NCBI RefSeq assembly: GCF_001183965.1
Contig: NZ_LFZV01000001.1
Coordinates: forward strand, 3,209,390-3,273,389
DNA from: Bacillus sp. FJAT-27916
GTDB taxonomy: Bacteria; Bacillota; Bacilli; Bacillales; Pradoshiaceae
Reading direction: 5' to 3'
DNA length: 64,000 nucleotides
Of this stretch, positions 26,049-34,702 are shown piece by piece. The notes beneath the pieces were generated by a model. That model was not told the origin of the DNA and did not search any database. It worked only from the letters and a program-made list of their open reading frames with translations. The stretch's first letter is position 1; every line of letters starts with the position of its first letter. Both the position numbers and the translations under genes were made by a program.

Positions 26049-26906
26049 TTATTTTTGCAATAGATTACTTACCTTATCAATTACCTGTTCCAGCTTTTCA
26101 GCATTTTTCCTGTATGCCTTCTTTACCTCATCCTCTTTTTCAGAAAGGGAGAACCACTCAAAATCATTCCGGCATTTATGCATGGCAGCTAATAATACTT
26201 GCTTATCCTCTGAATGTCCCTTTTGGGAATCATCATATAAATCAGCCTTAAACTCACCAGATGCATTCACCTGTCCAATAAATACATCTTCATCTGATAC
26301 ACCTTGAGCCTTTAGCTGCTTCTTTAGCCATGCCTTGCTTTTCCCCGCACGCTCTAATGATTCATCCAAAATAACGCCATCCATGATCACCGTGTGAGAC
26401 TTCCCCTCGTTCGTTACATATAACTGAATGTCCTTCGGTGTCAACGGACGATTTTCTTTTTTAAGCAAGACACTTAAAGATCCATTTGCTTCAAGAACGG
26501 CATACTCAACCTCAGAAAGGTCGAAGACACCTTCCTTTCTCATCATTTCGAGGAATTCATCAATGGTTACTTTCTCTTTTCTCAAGTTTTCCTCAAGTAC
26601 CTTGCCTTTTTCGATAAAGGCAGTCCCTCTCCCGTCAAGGAAATTGCGCATGGATTTGCTTTTCATCGTAATGAAGCTGGAGGCATAGGGAATAGATGCA
26701 GTAGCCAGCATAGCGATAACCCCCAGATAAAATTTTTCACGTAAGTTAATAACGAGCTCAGCGCCTATATTTCCGATTGTAATCCCTGTCACATATTCAA
26801 ACATCGATAATTGAGCAATCTGCTTTTTGCCCAGTATCTTTGTAATAATAAACAGAATAATCATAAAGAGAATTGATCTTAATACTACATGAATCCAATC
26901 CGGCAT
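26049..26906 (-). CDS. DUF421/YetF-family membrane protein
   Basis: Membrane protein of 285 residues. Three N-terminal helices (about 8-80) with GKKQIAQLSMFEYVTGITIGNIGAE (split by helices) lead to the two soluble YetF beta-domains (about 90-230; FLDGRGTAFIEKGKVLEENL, VTIDEFLEMMRKEGVFDLSEVEYA) and a C-terminal helical tail of about 50 residues. In spoVA2mob operons of heat-resistant Bacillus spores a DUF1657 gene followed by a YetF gene forms the end of the operon; here the same pair is present alone. It starts 29 bp after the DUF1657 gene and shares its sigma-G promoter, so expression in the forespore is predicted. Molecular function unknown. Confidence 0.88.
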   Translation of the reverse strand: MPDWIHVVLRSILFMIILFIITKILGKKQIAQLSMFEYVTGITIGNIGAELVINLREKFYLGVIAMLATASIPYASSFITMKSKSMRNFLDGRGTAFIEKGKVLEENLRKEKVTIDEFLEMMRKEGVFDLSEVEYAVLEANGSLSVLLKKENRPLTPKDIQLYVTNEGKSHTVIMDGVILDESLERAGKSKAWLKKQLKAQGVSDEDVFIGQVNASGEFKADLYDDSQKGHSEDKQVLLAAMHKCRNDFEWFSLSEKEDEVKKAYRKNAEKLEQVIDKVSNLLQK

Positions 26907-26935
26907 CTTCTCACATCCTTATGAGACGCATTGGG

Positions 26936-27115
26936 TCACCCAAGCGTCTCCAGTCTTTTTTTCGTATCTTCACGAATATCACTAATCATCCGCATGGCAT
27001 CCCGATAGGTCCTCGCGTCTTCTGCATTGTCGGCACGCTCTGCTTCCTTCTGCAGCCCTGTCTCAATTGCCTTTAATTTGGCCAGACAAATGCTCAACTC
27101 ATATTTCAATGTCAT
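26936..27115 (-). CDS. DUF1657 small protein
   Basis: A 59-residue helical protein, MTLKYELSICLAKLKAIETG at its start and DIREDTKKRLETLG at its end; the pattern of a two-helix DUF1657 protein. ATG at 27113-27115 with AAAGGAG 7 nt upstream. It was found by reading the gap upstream of the YetF gene. DUF1657 proteins occur only in spore-formers and accompany SpoVA and YetF proteins. The gene is immediately behind a near-consensus sigma-G promoter, so it is the first gene of a forespore operon with the YetF gene. Confidence 0.88.
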   Translation of the reverse strand: MTLKYELSICLAKLKAIETGLQKEAERADNAEDARTYRDAMRMISDIREDTKKRLETLG

Positions 27116-27135
27116 ATCAAGGCTCCTTTGTCATT

Positions 27136-27165
27136 TAGTATGGAACGGATTGATTAAGCTATTCA
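27136..27165 (-). promoter_or_regulatory. Sigma-G (forespore) promoter of the DUF1657-YetF operon
   Basis: On the minus strand TGAATA (27160-27165), spacer of exactly 17 nt, CATACTA (27136-27142). This matches the sigma-G consensus (TGAATA-N17/18-CATACTA) at every defined base. The start codon follows 20 nt further on, with the ribosome site between. Confidence 0.85.
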
Positions 27166-27182
27166 TCATAAAAAACAGCATA

Positions 27183-27214
27183 CAAAAAAAGCCCTCCTAT
27201 GCTAGGAGAGCTTT
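27183..27214 (-). terminator. Terminator of the Crp-family regulator gene
   Basis: AAAGCTCTCCTA / TAGGAGGGCTTT on the minus strand with loop GCA, then TTTTG. It stands just upstream of the sigma-G promoter and insulates it. Confidence 0.93.
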
Positions 27215-27218
27215 CCAC

Positions 27219-27914
27219 TTATTCATATATATTATGTTCAGCAATTCTTGCCAAAGCATCCATGTCTTTCACGAATAATTTTCCGCCGGTCCGGTCAATA
27301 ACACCGTCCATACATAATTTCTTGAGTACCCTGTTCAAATGACGATAGCTCGTACCAATCATATCAGCAATATCTGTCAGACTGGATCCATGAGTAATGT
27401 CATGAAAAAAGGACTTATCTTCATACGGATTGGTGATGGACAATAAATAACTAGCTACCCTGACCTCCACTGGATATAGAAGATTAAAGGTTACAGCATT
27501 CGTTTTATCACTGAATTTCCTTGTGACTGCCTTAAGCATGAAATGAAGAAATGCGGGGTCATCCCCAATCTTTCTTCTGATTGTCTCATAGGATACCTTC
27601 AGAGCTTTGCAATCAGTGACCGCTTCCACCGTATGATGAACAATTGGATTATGCACATATTCGATATCTCCAATAATTTCCAAAGCCTTTTGAAAGCGGA
27701 GAATCAATCTCTTGTCATCTGAAGTCGCGGCATAAATCTTCACTTTCCCTTCGACAATCAGATACATATATTTCATTTCCTCGCCCTTCAAACATAGGAT
27801 ATCTCCTTTAGGGATATAAACCTGCTCGAAATCATCCTCATTCAAACCTGAAAATATCTTTTCTAATCCAAATTTCTCCAAGTATGACGAAATCTCTATT
27901 TCTGCTGCATTCAT
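27219..27914 (-). CDS. Crp/Fnr-family transcriptional regulator (YeiL-like)
   Basis: DNA-binding regulator of 231 residues. A cyclic-nucleotide-like sensor domain (about 15-125; IPKGDILCLKGEEMKYMYLIVEGKVKIYA in pieces) is followed by a helix-turn-helix (about 175-200; SLTDIADMIGTSYRHLNRVLKKL). The recognition helix lacks the Arg-Glu-x-x-Ser-Arg of Crp and resembles E. coli YeiL. YeiL genes neighbour a NupC-like pseudouridine/nucleoside carrier, which is exactly the divergent neighbour here. No Fe-S cysteine cluster is seen. A palindrome in the shared control region (28054-28067) is its likely operator. Confidence 0.87.
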   Translation of the reverse strand: MNAAEIEISSYLEKFGLEKIFSGLNEDDFEQVYIPKGDILCLKGEEMKYMYLIVEGKVKIYAATSDDKRLILRFQKALEIIGDIEYVHNPIVHHTVEAVTDCKALKVSYETIRRKIGDDPAFLHFMLKAVTRKFSDKTNAVTFNLLYPVEVRVASYLLSITNPYEDKSFFHDITHGSSLTDIADMIGTSYRHLNRVLKKLCMDGVIDRTGGKLFVKDMDALARIAEHNIYE

Positions 27915-28053
27915 GCTGTCTATTCACCTATTCCTGCTTCACTAATTATAGTCAGTATAAAGGGAATACCCTCGAAGGGTAAACGGACAACTATTGCCAA
28001 ATGAATTGCGTGACTTTTCATGTTAATTTTACTTTTTATAAATAGCTCCATAT

Positions 28054-28067
28054 AGGACATATGTCCT
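28054..28067. promoter_or_regulatory. 14-bp palindrome between the Crp-type regulator and NupC-type gene
   Basis: AGGACATATGTCCT is perfectly symmetrical and sits in the divergent gap, 100 bp before the transporter start. It is a candidate operator for the adjacent Crp-family regulator; there is no proof of binding. Confidence 0.5.
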
Positions 28068-28168
28068 TGTTCGACATCGGGGTTTGCCATTATTATTCAT
28101 AAGGGCCATCAAACATGGACTTAAATGGCTTCAAATAAAATAAAGAAAATGAGAGGAAAGATACAACC

Positions 28169-29353
28169 GTGAGTGTAATTATATCATTAATTGGCATAAT
28201 TCTTTTATTAGGTACTGCATACCTAATGTCAAATGATAAAAAGAACGTTAATGTCAAGGCTGTCGGTGTTATGTTCGTTATTCAAGCTGTGTTTACTTGG
28301 TTGCTTCTAGGTACATCAGGAGGCTTAAAGGTAATTGATGTCATTTCATCCGGCTTCAATAAATTATTAGGATATGCCACTGAAGGCGTTGACTTTGTTA
28401 TTGGAGGCTGGATTCCTGAAGGTGGTTCACCTTTCTTCGTGAATGTCTTGCTGCCAGTTATTTTTACATCTGCATTATTATCCTTGTTAACTCACTTGAA
28501 AGTACTTCCATATTTAATTAAATACATTGGGGGTCTCATTTCTAAAGTAACTGGGTTACCCCAAATCGAGAGTTTCAATGCAGTCAATTCCATGTTCTTT
28601 GGTCAATCAGAGTCTATCCTTGCTATTAAATCATCCATTAACAACTTAAATAAAAATCGTTTGTTTATCGTTTCAACATCTGCTATGGCAAGTGTATCGG
28701 CTGCGCTTATCGCTTCATATATGACAATGCTTCCAGCTAAGTATGTATTGATTGCCGTAGTTCTAAACGTGTTCAGTGCTTTGATTCTTTCATCTATCAT
28801 CGCTCCAGTAATCGTTTCAAAAGAAGAGAACGAAATTGTTATTGAAGACATGATTCATTCTAAAAACATCTTTGATGCCATCGGTATGGGCGCCCTTGAT
28901 GGAGGTCGAGTTGTCCTTGTCGTAAGTGCAATGCTGATTGGGTATTTAAGTTTGCTTGCCTTATTAAATGGCATTTTTGACGGACTTATTGGCATCGACC
29001 TTACAACAATTGTAGGATACATCTTCTCTCCAATCGCCTTCTTAATGGGTGTTCCAGCGGATGAGATGCTTCAAGCAGGGTCAATTATGGGTACAAAATT
29101 AATCTCGAATGAGTTTGTTGCAATCCTTGACTTCCAACCAATTATGGGGGAACTTTCTGATAAAACAGTAAGTATCTTATCCACATTCTTAATGTCCTTC
29201 GCAAACTTCAGCTCAATTGGAATCGTCGCTGGCGCTGTACAAGCCGTCAACGGTTTCAAAGCAAAAGAAGTTAGCTCTTTCGGATTGAAAATGTTATTAG
29301 TTGCGACAATGGCTTCCATCTTGTCTGCAACACTTGTAGGTTTGTTCAACTAA
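28169..29353 (+). CDS. NupC-family concentrative nucleoside transporter
   Basis: Cation-coupled nucleoside importer of 394 residues, about ten helices. CNT family marks: NVLLPVIFTSALLSLLTHLKVLPYLI, the binding-site motifs ESFNAVNSMFFGQSESILAIK and LMGVPADEMLQAGSIMGTKL (each in parts), and NEFVAILDFQPI. ATG is absent; the GTG at 28169 follows GAGAGGAAAG. In E. coli the YeiL-type regulator gene is next to the pseudouridine carrier PsuT, so uptake of pseudouridine or another nucleoside is the likely job; no psuG/psuK is within view. Ends in a strong terminator. Confidence 0.92.
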   Translation: MSVIISLIGIILLLGTAYLMSNDKKNVNVKAVGVMFVIQAVFTWLLLGTSGGLKVIDVISSGFNKLLGYATEGVDFVIGGWIPEGGSPFFVNVLLPVIFTSALLSLLTHLKVLPYLIKYIGGLISKVTGLPQIESFNAVNSMFFGQSESILAIKSSINNLNKNRLFIVSTSAMASVSAALIASYMTMLPAKYVLIAVVLNVFSALILSSIIAPVIVSKEENEIVIEDMIHSKNIFDAIGMGALDGGRVVLVVSAMLIGYLSLLALLNGIFDGLIGIDLTTIVGYIFSPIAFLMGVPADEMLQAGSIMGTKLISNEFVAILDFQPIMGELSDKTVSILSTFLMSFANFSSIGIVAGAVQAVNGFKAKEVSSFGLKMLLVATMASILSATLVGLFN

Positions 29354-29365
29354 TATCTATTTATT

Positions 29366-29398
29366 AAGCTGGCGGGAATTTCCCGCCAGCTTTTTTTC
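29366..29398 (+). terminator. Terminator of the NupC-type gene
   Basis: AAGCTGGCGGGAA / TTTCCCGCCAGCTT, followed by TTTTTC. Very GC-rich stem of about 12 bp. Confidence 0.95.
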
Positions 29399-29447
29399 AT
29401 GAAAAGGACATAACAAGGTTACCCTACAAACAAAAGAGGTGAGAACA

Positions 29448-29576
29448 ATGGGCAAAGACAGACAAGAGAAAAAACTGTGGTCTTCGAAAAGAGTAGAATC
29501 TGACCGTGATCAAGCATTAAATAAAAAAGGAGCCACAAGGCTCGACACACCGGAAGAAGCACGTGATGATCAATAA
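29448..29576 (+). CDS. Small hydrophilic protein (42 aa), possibly YpzI-like
   Basis: A 42-residue highly charged ORF (MGKDRQEKKLWSSKRVESD at the start, ending TPEEARDDQ) with AAAAGAGGTGAG 6 nt before its ATG. The sequence recalls the small YpzI-type proteins of Bacillus, which have no known function; I give this from memory of the pattern and not as certain. It overlaps the next gene by 11 bp, which supports translation coupling. Confidence 0.68.
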   Translation: MGKDRQEKKLWSSKRVESDRDQALNKKGATRLDTPEEARDDQ

Positions 29577-29976
29577 ACTGTTTCAAAGCATACTATTCAT
29601 GATCATCGGCGGCAGTGCTTATATGGGCATCGAATGGCTTTGGAGGGGATACTCACATTGGTCTATGGGGGTACTAGGCGGCATTTGCTTCATCATTGTC
29701 GGAAGCATGCACATCTTACGGCTCCCTCTACTCGGCCAAGCTATCGCAGGCTGCCTGATGATTACACTGCTAGAGCTCATCACAGGCCTCATTCTGAATG
29801 TATGGCTTCAATGGGGGATTTGGGATTACAGCCACCTTCCTTACAATCTATTCGGGCAAATCTGTTTACGATATGCCTTTCTTTGGCTGCCTTTATCATT
29901 GGCCGCCATCCCGCTTTATCACGAGCTGCGCTGCCTGCTTTTCCGCCTGGAAAGACCAAAATACCGCATCATTTAA
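29566..29976 (+). CDS. Putative ABC-transporter type IV membrane protein (PF06541, CmpB-like)
   Basis: Membrane protein of 136 residues with four hydrophobic segments. ELITGLILNVWLQWGIWDYSH and FGQICLRYAFLWLPLSLA match the CmpB/type IV ABC permease-like family (PF06541), which despite its name has no proven transport role. It starts at ATG 29566 inside the end of the preceding small gene, with GGAAGAAG upstream. No ATPase gene accompanies it. Confidence 0.8.
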   Translation: MINKLFQSILFMIIGGSAYMGIEWLWRGYSHWSMGVLGGICFIIVGSMHILRLPLLGQAIAGCLMITLLELITGLILNVWLQWGIWDYSHLPYNLFGQICLRYAFLWLPLSLAAIPLYHELRCLLFRLERPKYRII

Positions 29977-29979
29977 AAT

Positions 29980-30016
29980 AGGAGTCTTTAATCGGCTAGC
30001 CGATCAAAGACTCCTA
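29980..30016. terminator. Terminator shared by convergent genes
   Basis: AGGAGTCTTT / AAAGACTCCT outer stem and ATCGGCTAGCCGAT inner palindrome; overlaps the stop codon of the BRCT-domain gene on the minus strand, and faces the CmpB-like gene. Confidence 0.85.
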
Positions 30017-31012
30017 CTCCACACAAAAAGTCTCCTTGAATTGTTCTTCCGTCATAATGGGAATACCCAGCTTTATCGCTTTCTGATATTTTGTCGTTCC
30101 AACTCCATTCTTACCCATTAACAAAAAATCAACCGTCTTTGTCACTGTGCCGGCCAAAGTTCCTCCCAAAGCTTCTATATCCTTTCTGAAATCATATCTT
30201 CTCTTAGACAATACGCCTGTAATGACAACCGTTTTGCCATCTAATCGGCTTTTGCCAAGAAAAGGATTGTATAGAAGTTCCTTTCCTCCAGTCTGAAGAA
30301 GCACTCCTTCTATCTCGTAGCCTGTATCATAAGCTAACAATGCCTCACACTCAGGGATAATCTCCTGAAAGGTATCAACAGTATATACACGATGGTATGG
30401 AACAAGAAAACCAAGCTTCCTAAGAAACGGCAGCTCCACACAGGCAGAATGGCCCCATTTCACCATGAGCCTTCTATTCTGCCGTATCTCTCGATTGCTC
30501 TCATCATTTAGCAAATCGGCCTCTGGATGTTTCTCTTGAAAAGATGCCGTAAAAAATAAACAGCCCTTCACCGACAACGGCTCTTCAAAGGCAATAAAAC
30601 GCGGCACATCAAAGCTTAATGCGAGTTGGGAAGTAATCTCCTTCACTCCCATCAATTCATCAGCCATACAAGCATATTGAAAACATCCCTGTTCATAATG
30701 CAGTTCTGCCTCTATTCCTTTTGGCAGCAGCTGCATTATGACCGGCTCGTTTATAGACGTTAACTCATTCAAGAGCACCTCTTGTTCTTGGATTAAAAAA
30801 GGGGGGTTATTCTCAGAATAAATCATCTCTCCGGTAAATCGCCTCATGTCCTTTTCGGCTGGTGAATCATCAAGAATAAACTCAGGATAGGATTTCTCCC
30901 ATTTAGCGAGCTCTTGGTTCAATCTGATATAAGCTGCATCCATAGGGCTGCTTGCCTTCATCTGTTCCCGTATGCTGAATATCCGCCCCTTTATCTCCTT
31001 CATTCGTTCCAT
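30014..31012 (-). CDS. BRCT-domain protein of unknown function
   Basis: A 332-residue protein with a C-terminal BRCT domain (about 245-330: RLDGKTVVITGVLSKRRYDF, TLAGTVTKTVDFLLMG, YQKAIKLGIPIMTEEQF) very like the one at the end of bacterial DNA ligase LigA, but with no ligase, polymerase or nuclease core in front. Residues 1-100 are helical and charged; 100-240 have no known fold by eye. BRCT domains bind phosphorylated partners or DNA ends, so a role in DNA repair is suggested, not shown. The BRCT Gly-Gly and Trp-position pattern is retained. Gene is alone between terminators. Confidence 0.78.
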   Translation of the reverse strand: MERMKEIKGRIFSIREQMKASSPMDAAYIRLNQELAKWEKSYPEFILDDSPAEKDMRRFTGEMIYSENNPPFLIQEQEVLLNELTSINEPVIMQLLPKGIEAELHYEQGCFQYACMADELMGVKEITSQLALSFDVPRFIAFEEPLSVKGCLFFTASFQEKHPEADLLNDESNREIRQNRRLMVKWGHSACVELPFLRKLGFLVPYHRVYTVDTFQEIIPECEALLAYDTGYEIEGVLLQTGGKELLYNPFLGKSRLDGKTVVITGVLSKRRYDFRKDIEALGGTLAGTVTKTVDFLLMGKNGVGTTKYQKAIKLGIPIMTEEQFKETFCVE

Positions 31013-31103
31013 AAAATCTATATCCTCATTTCAACATAGTGTTTATCTTATTGTACAAGGAAAAGGAATGGATACAGCCTAATAAAAATTGGCAGGAAAC
31101 AAA

Positions 31104-31147
31104 GACAGACAGATTAGCCCCATCTAAAAGAGCCCATCTGCCTGTCA
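31104..31147 (-). terminator. Terminator of the small membrane protein gene
   Basis: GACAGGCAGAT / ATCTGTCTGTC (one G-U) on the minus strand, with T residues after. Placed three bases after the stop codon. Confidence 0.75.
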
Positions 31148-31149
31148 TC

Positions 31150-31380
31150 TCACGAGATATATTCACCATCCGGCGTTGGTTTCATCTTCACTAAATAGTA
31201 TAGCTGCACAAACACTAAAATCCCATTCAACAGCCATATACTCAAGGCATCAATCGACATCCCGTAAATAACAAACAAAACCGCTCCAAAAATATTGACC
31301 ATCCGAATCTTCCGTTCGCCTGTTAATACAAACGAGAGCAGCACCAATATTCCTGCAAGGATTCCAATTAATTCGACCAT
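31150..31380 (-). CDS. Small three-helix membrane protein
   Basis: A 76-residue protein with three hydrophobic segments (about 3-20, 27-44, 47-66), MVNIFGAVLFVIYGMSIDALS between them and a polar tail. The pattern resembles part of YgjV-like inner membrane proteins and similar small membrane proteins, but I cannot assign it firmly. ATG start after GGGAGG. Ends before its own terminator. Confidence 0.68.
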   Translation of the reverse strand: MVELIGILAGILVLLSFVLTGERKIRMVNIFGAVLFVIYGMSIDALSIWLLNGILVFVQLYYLVKMKPTPDGEYIS

Positions 31381-31537
31381 TCTCGATTGCCTCCCTCTCT
31401 ATGTGAGCATATGAATATCAGGGCATAAGGCCCCCTTAAGTTATGTTTAATGTCGCCTATCAGCCATAAACTATACATTCTAGATTATGAACTCGGTCCT
31501 TAATATATAGCTGGCTAAAGCATTCCATTCTGTCGCA

Positions 31538-31567
31538 CAAAAAGGGACGCAGATCGCCCGCGTCCCG
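31538..31567 (-). terminator. Terminator of the VOC-protein gene
   Basis: GGGACGC / GCGTCCC with loop GGGCGATCT on the minus strand, then TTTTTG. Confidence 0.9.
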
Positions 31568-31577
31568 ATTAAAGTAT

Positions 31578-32000
31578 TCATTCGTTACTCAATAATGGTG
31601 TTTTTCTATAGGCTGGGCTTAACTCACTCCACACGTCGAAAAGATTACCGTCCAGATCAGCAAAAACAAAATTTCTGCCAGCATGTCCCCTGTCCTCAAT
31701 CTCACCGACAGGCATTTTCCGTCGGATGAAATCCTCCCGAAGATCCGTAAGCGCTCTCTCCCCATCAACTTCAAAGGTGAGGATAAAACGCTTTTCCCCA
31801 TTAATATCAGTGAAATTTACGCTTTGTCCAGCACTTGCCTTCAACAGGAAGAAACTTAATCCTGCCAGATTTACAATGGCTTTTTCTTTATCAAGATACT
31901 TTAATTCAGCCCCAAGGTGATTAACATACCACTTCTGCGAACGGTCTGGATCTGTTACAGGAATATAGATTGTACCTACTCTGTTTAGTTTTTCGTTCAT
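31578..32000 (-). CDS. VOC-superfamily (glyoxalase/bleomycin-resistance-like) protein
   Basis: A 140-residue single-chain VOC domain. VGTIYIPVTDPDRSQKWYVNHLG at the start and NFVFADLDGNLFDVWSE at the end give the two beta-alpha-beta-beta-beta modules, with a metal-site-like Glu/Asp set. Members include glyoxalases, dioxygenases and drug-binding proteins; function here is not deducible. ATG start after AAGGGGA. Monocistronic. Confidence 0.85.
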   Translation of the reverse strand: MNEKLNRVGTIYIPVTDPDRSQKWYVNHLGAELKYLDKEKAIVNLAGLSFFLLKASAGQSVNFTDINGEKRFILTFEVDGERALTDLREDFIRRKMPVGEIEDRGHAGRNFVFADLDGNLFDVWSELSPAYRKTPLLSNE

Positions 32001-32072
32001 GCTTATTCATCCCCTTATTCTCTGTTCTACTATAATAATTCTCTCCTTTACTCAAATATTCCTTCCCATAAG

Positions 32073-32110
32073 TAAAAAAAATGAAGCAGTGGAAAAACCC
32101 GCTTCATTTC
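32073..32110 (-). terminator. Terminator of cadA
   Basis: AATGAAGC / GCTTCATT with a 13-nt loop on the minus strand and a T-run of eight; overlaps the cadA stop. Confidence 0.85.
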
Positions 32111-34239
32111 ACTTTCACCCGTAATAATCGCATGCTATTAAGCGTTACAATCAAAGTCGCACCCATATCGGCAAAAATGGCAATCCAAAGGGTAAGCCAG
32201 CCTGGTATGACAAGAACTAGCGCCAATGCCTTTATAGCAAGTGAGAAGGTGATATTCTGTTTAATAATTTTGAGTGCTTTCCGGCTCAGCTTGATCGTGT
32301 AAGGAAGCTTATCAAGATCATCTGCCATTAAGGCAATGTCCGCAGTTTCAAGTGCTGTATCTGTTCCAGCTCCCCCCATGGCAACACCGACACTTGCGGC
32401 AGCTAAGGCGGGGGCATCATTAACACCATCGCCAATCATGGCCACATGTTCATAATCCTTTCGCAGGTCCTTGATAAAGTTTAATTTTTCTTCCGGAAGC
32501 AATTCAGCACGGACATCTGTTACACCAACTTGTTTAGCAACAGCCTCCGCCGTACGTGTATTATCACCAGTCAGCATGACCGTTTTTTCAATACCGGCTC
32601 GATGCAGCCTATCAATGGCCAATCCTGCCGATTCCCTTACACGGTCAGAAACGGCGATTAACAGCATAACTGCATCATCGGATGCCAAGATCATGACTGT
32701 CTTGCCTTCAGCTTGCAGTCCGCTGATTTGACTGTTTACTTCATCTGAAAGGAAAACGGACATCTTTTCCTTAAAGAGACCAGGACTGCCGACGTAATAA
32801 CGGTTTCCGTTAATGACAGCAGAAATCCCCTTGCCTGTAATGGATTGCACATCATCTGTCTTATGAATATCGATATCCAGATTTAACGCTTTTGCTTTTT
32901 CGACAATTGCGGCAGCTAAGGGATGCGCAGAGCCTTTTTCGATTGCAGCCGCGATAGAAAGAGCTTGTTCTTCATCACTATCATAAGCAATAATATCTGT
33001 AACTGCCGGCTTGCCTTCTGTAAGTGTACCTGTCTTGTCAAACGCAATCACCTTTAAATGCCCTGCTTCCTCTAAATGAATGCCACCCTTAATGAGCACG
33101 CCGTTTCTTGCCGCATTGCCAATTGCTGTCACGACAGCGACCGGAGTAGAAACAATAAGCGCACACGGGCATCCGACTACCAATGCAGCGAGCCCTTGGT
33201 AAATCCATACACCCCACTCGCCGTCCATTAGGAGGGGCGGGACAATCATAATCAGAAAAGCTGCAGCCATAATAGCTGGTGTATAGTACTTCGCAAATTT
33301 ATCCACAAAAGCCTGTGAAGGAGCTTTTTCTGCCTGCGCATCCTCAACTAATTGGATAATCTTCGCGATTGTTGTGTCTTCAACGCGTTTGGTAACCTCA
33401 ATTTCCAATAATCCTTCTTCATTTAAGGTCCCAGCATAAACCTCATCCCCAACACTCTTATGGACGGCAATGCTTTCTCCGGTTATTGCTGCCTGGTTTA
33501 AAGAAGAGCTTCCCTTCTTCACCACTCCATCCATCGCAACCTTCTGTCCTGGTTTAACAATCATGACATCGTGAAGCTCAATATCATCAACTGGCAGGAT
33601 CATTTCCTGATTCCCACGGCGGATTAGCGCCTCACTCGGCGCTAGATTCATTAGAAGCTCAATAGATTGACGCGCCTTATCCATGGAATAACGCTCCATC
33701 GCCTCACTGATGGCAAAGAGAATGACAACAATCCCTCCTTCTCTCCACTCTCCAATAATGGCAGCCCCGATAATCGCAATTGTCATCAGCGTATTCATAT
33801 CAAAGATTAGCTTGCTTAAATTCTTCAATCCTGTCCAGAACAAGGAGGATCCGCCAAGGGCTATCGCGATGAAAAAGCCAATTGTTGGGTAGATATGCCC
33901 CTCACCATATTTAGCTGATAATACAAGGCTTATGAGTAAGATAAAGGCAGAAGCATATACCTTCCAATTCTCTTTCTGTTTCCAAAACGGTACACGTTCA
34001 ATTCGTTTTTCTTTTTCATCCCTTATTTTCAGATGCTCAAATGCGCCTGCCCTTTCAATTTCCTCGACAGTGGCTGCTCCTTCTACATAAATCTTTGATG
34101 CGCCAAAATTGATTTTAGCATCTGTTACGCCATCGATATTCTTCACATTATCCTCAAATATCTTGGCACAGTTTGCACAGCTTAGCCCTTCGATTCGAAA
34201 TGTTTTCCCTTTAGGATTATTTAGTTGATGCTCTGCCAT
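32104..34239 (-). CDS. cadA: Cadmium/zinc/cobalt P1B-type ATPase CadA
   Basis: ATP-driven metal efflux pump of 711 residues. An N-terminal heavy-metal-associated domain (about 12-80) has the metal motif GLSCANC. The membrane part carries [11 protein letters not shown], the Zn/Cd/Pb-type CPC signature, followed by the phosphorylation motif [11 protein letters not shown] and the hinge [13 protein letters not shown]. Eight helices are expected. cadC lies upstream and overlaps it by 23 bp, so cadCA is one operon regulated by metal release of CadC. It expels Cd2+, Zn2+, Pb2+ or Co2+ from the cytoplasm. Length and motifs are complete. Confidence 0.96.
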   Translation of the reverse strand: MAEHQLNNPKGKTFRIEGLSCANCAKIFEDNVKNIDGVTDAKINFGASKIYVEGAATVEEIERAGAFEHLKIRDEKEKRIERVPFWKQKENWKVYASAFILLISLVLSAKYGEGHIYPTIGFFIAIALGGSSLFWTGLKNLSKLIFDMNTLMTIAIIGAAIIGEWREGGIVVILFAISEAMERYSMDKARQSIELLMNLAPSEALIRRGNQEMILPVDDIELHDVMIVKPGQKVAMDGVVKKGSSSLNQAAITGESIAVHKSVGDEVYAGTLNEEGLLEIEVTKRVEDTTIAKIIQLVEDAQAEKAPSQAFVDKFAKYYTPAIMAAAFLIMIVPPLLMDGEWGVWIYQGLAALVVGCPCALIVSTPVAVVTAIGNAARNGVLIKGGIHLEEAGHLKVIAFDKTGTLTEGKPAVTDIIAYDSDEEQALSIAAAIEKGSAHPLAAAIVEKAKALNLDIDIHKTDDVQSITGKGISAVINGNRYYVGSPGLFKEKMSVFLSDEVNSQISGLQAEGKTVMILASDDAVMLLIAVSDRVRESAGLAIDRLHRAGIEKTVMLTGDNTRTAEAVAKQVGVTDVRAELLPEEKLNFIKDLRKDYEHVAMIGDGVNDAPALAAASVGVAMGGAGTDTALETADIALMADDLDKLPYTIKLSRKALKIIKQNITFSLAIKALALVLVIPGWLTLWIAIFADMGATLIVTLNSMRLLRVKVK

Positions 34240-34600
34240 TTTCCTTCACCTCTTTTTTATGCGCAAGCGCCACCATCATGATTTGCTTAATATGCTCATC
34301 ATCCAACGAATAGAAGACAAGCTTCTTCTCTTTGCGGTACTTTACAATCCCTTGCTTATAGAGGTTCCTCAAATGGTGGGATGTATTCGCAACCGTTGCC
34401 CCAATAATATTGGAAAGGTCGCATACACATAATTCATCCTCACAGCAAAGTGCATAAACAATCTTTGCCCGATTCTCATCAGCAAGTGCCTTAAACAATT
34501 GCTTTACACCGGCTATATTCTCTTGCTGTATTTTCTGCTGTACTTGAATAACCTTCGGCTCACTATAACAATATATCTCACACGCATCCTTCTCGTTCAT
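34217..34600 (-). CDS. cadC: CadC, ArsR-family metal-responsive repressor
   Basis: Winged-helix repressor of 127 residues controlling cadA. It has an N-terminal arm with cysteines ([12 protein letters not shown]) and ELCVCDLSN in the alpha-3 position, the two ligand sets that form the CadC Cd/Pb/Zn site. The HTH is [25 protein letters not shown] (in pieces). Metal binding releases it from the operator at 34669-34690. It overlaps cadA by 23 bp. First gene of the operon, with its own -10/-35 covering the operator. Confidence 0.95.
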   Translation of the reverse strand: MNEKDACEIYCYSEPKVIQVQQKIQQENIAGVKQLFKALADENRAKIVYALCCEDELCVCDLSNIIGATVANTSHHLRNLYKQGIVKYRKEKKLVFYSLDDEHIKQIMMVALAHKKEVKENGRASTK

Positions 34601-34645
34601 AAAATATCACTCATTTCATTCAAGCATCTATTTGATTATATGTAT

Positions 34646-34690
34646 ATTATATCATTGCTCGGCTTAGTCATTCAAATGTTTACTTGAATG
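34646..34690 (-). promoter_or_regulatory. cadCA promoter and CadC operator
   Basis: Minus strand: operator CATTCAAGTAAACATTTGAATG (34669-34690 in two half-sites ATTCAA/TTGAAT) overlapping a -35 TTGAAT (34670-34675); 18-nt spacer; -10 TATAAT (34646-34651). The operator resembles the S. aureus cadO inverted repeat (ATTCAA-type arms). Repressor binding would block -35 recognition. Confidence 0.75.
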
Positions 34691-34702
34691 TTAAAAAGTA
34701 TA

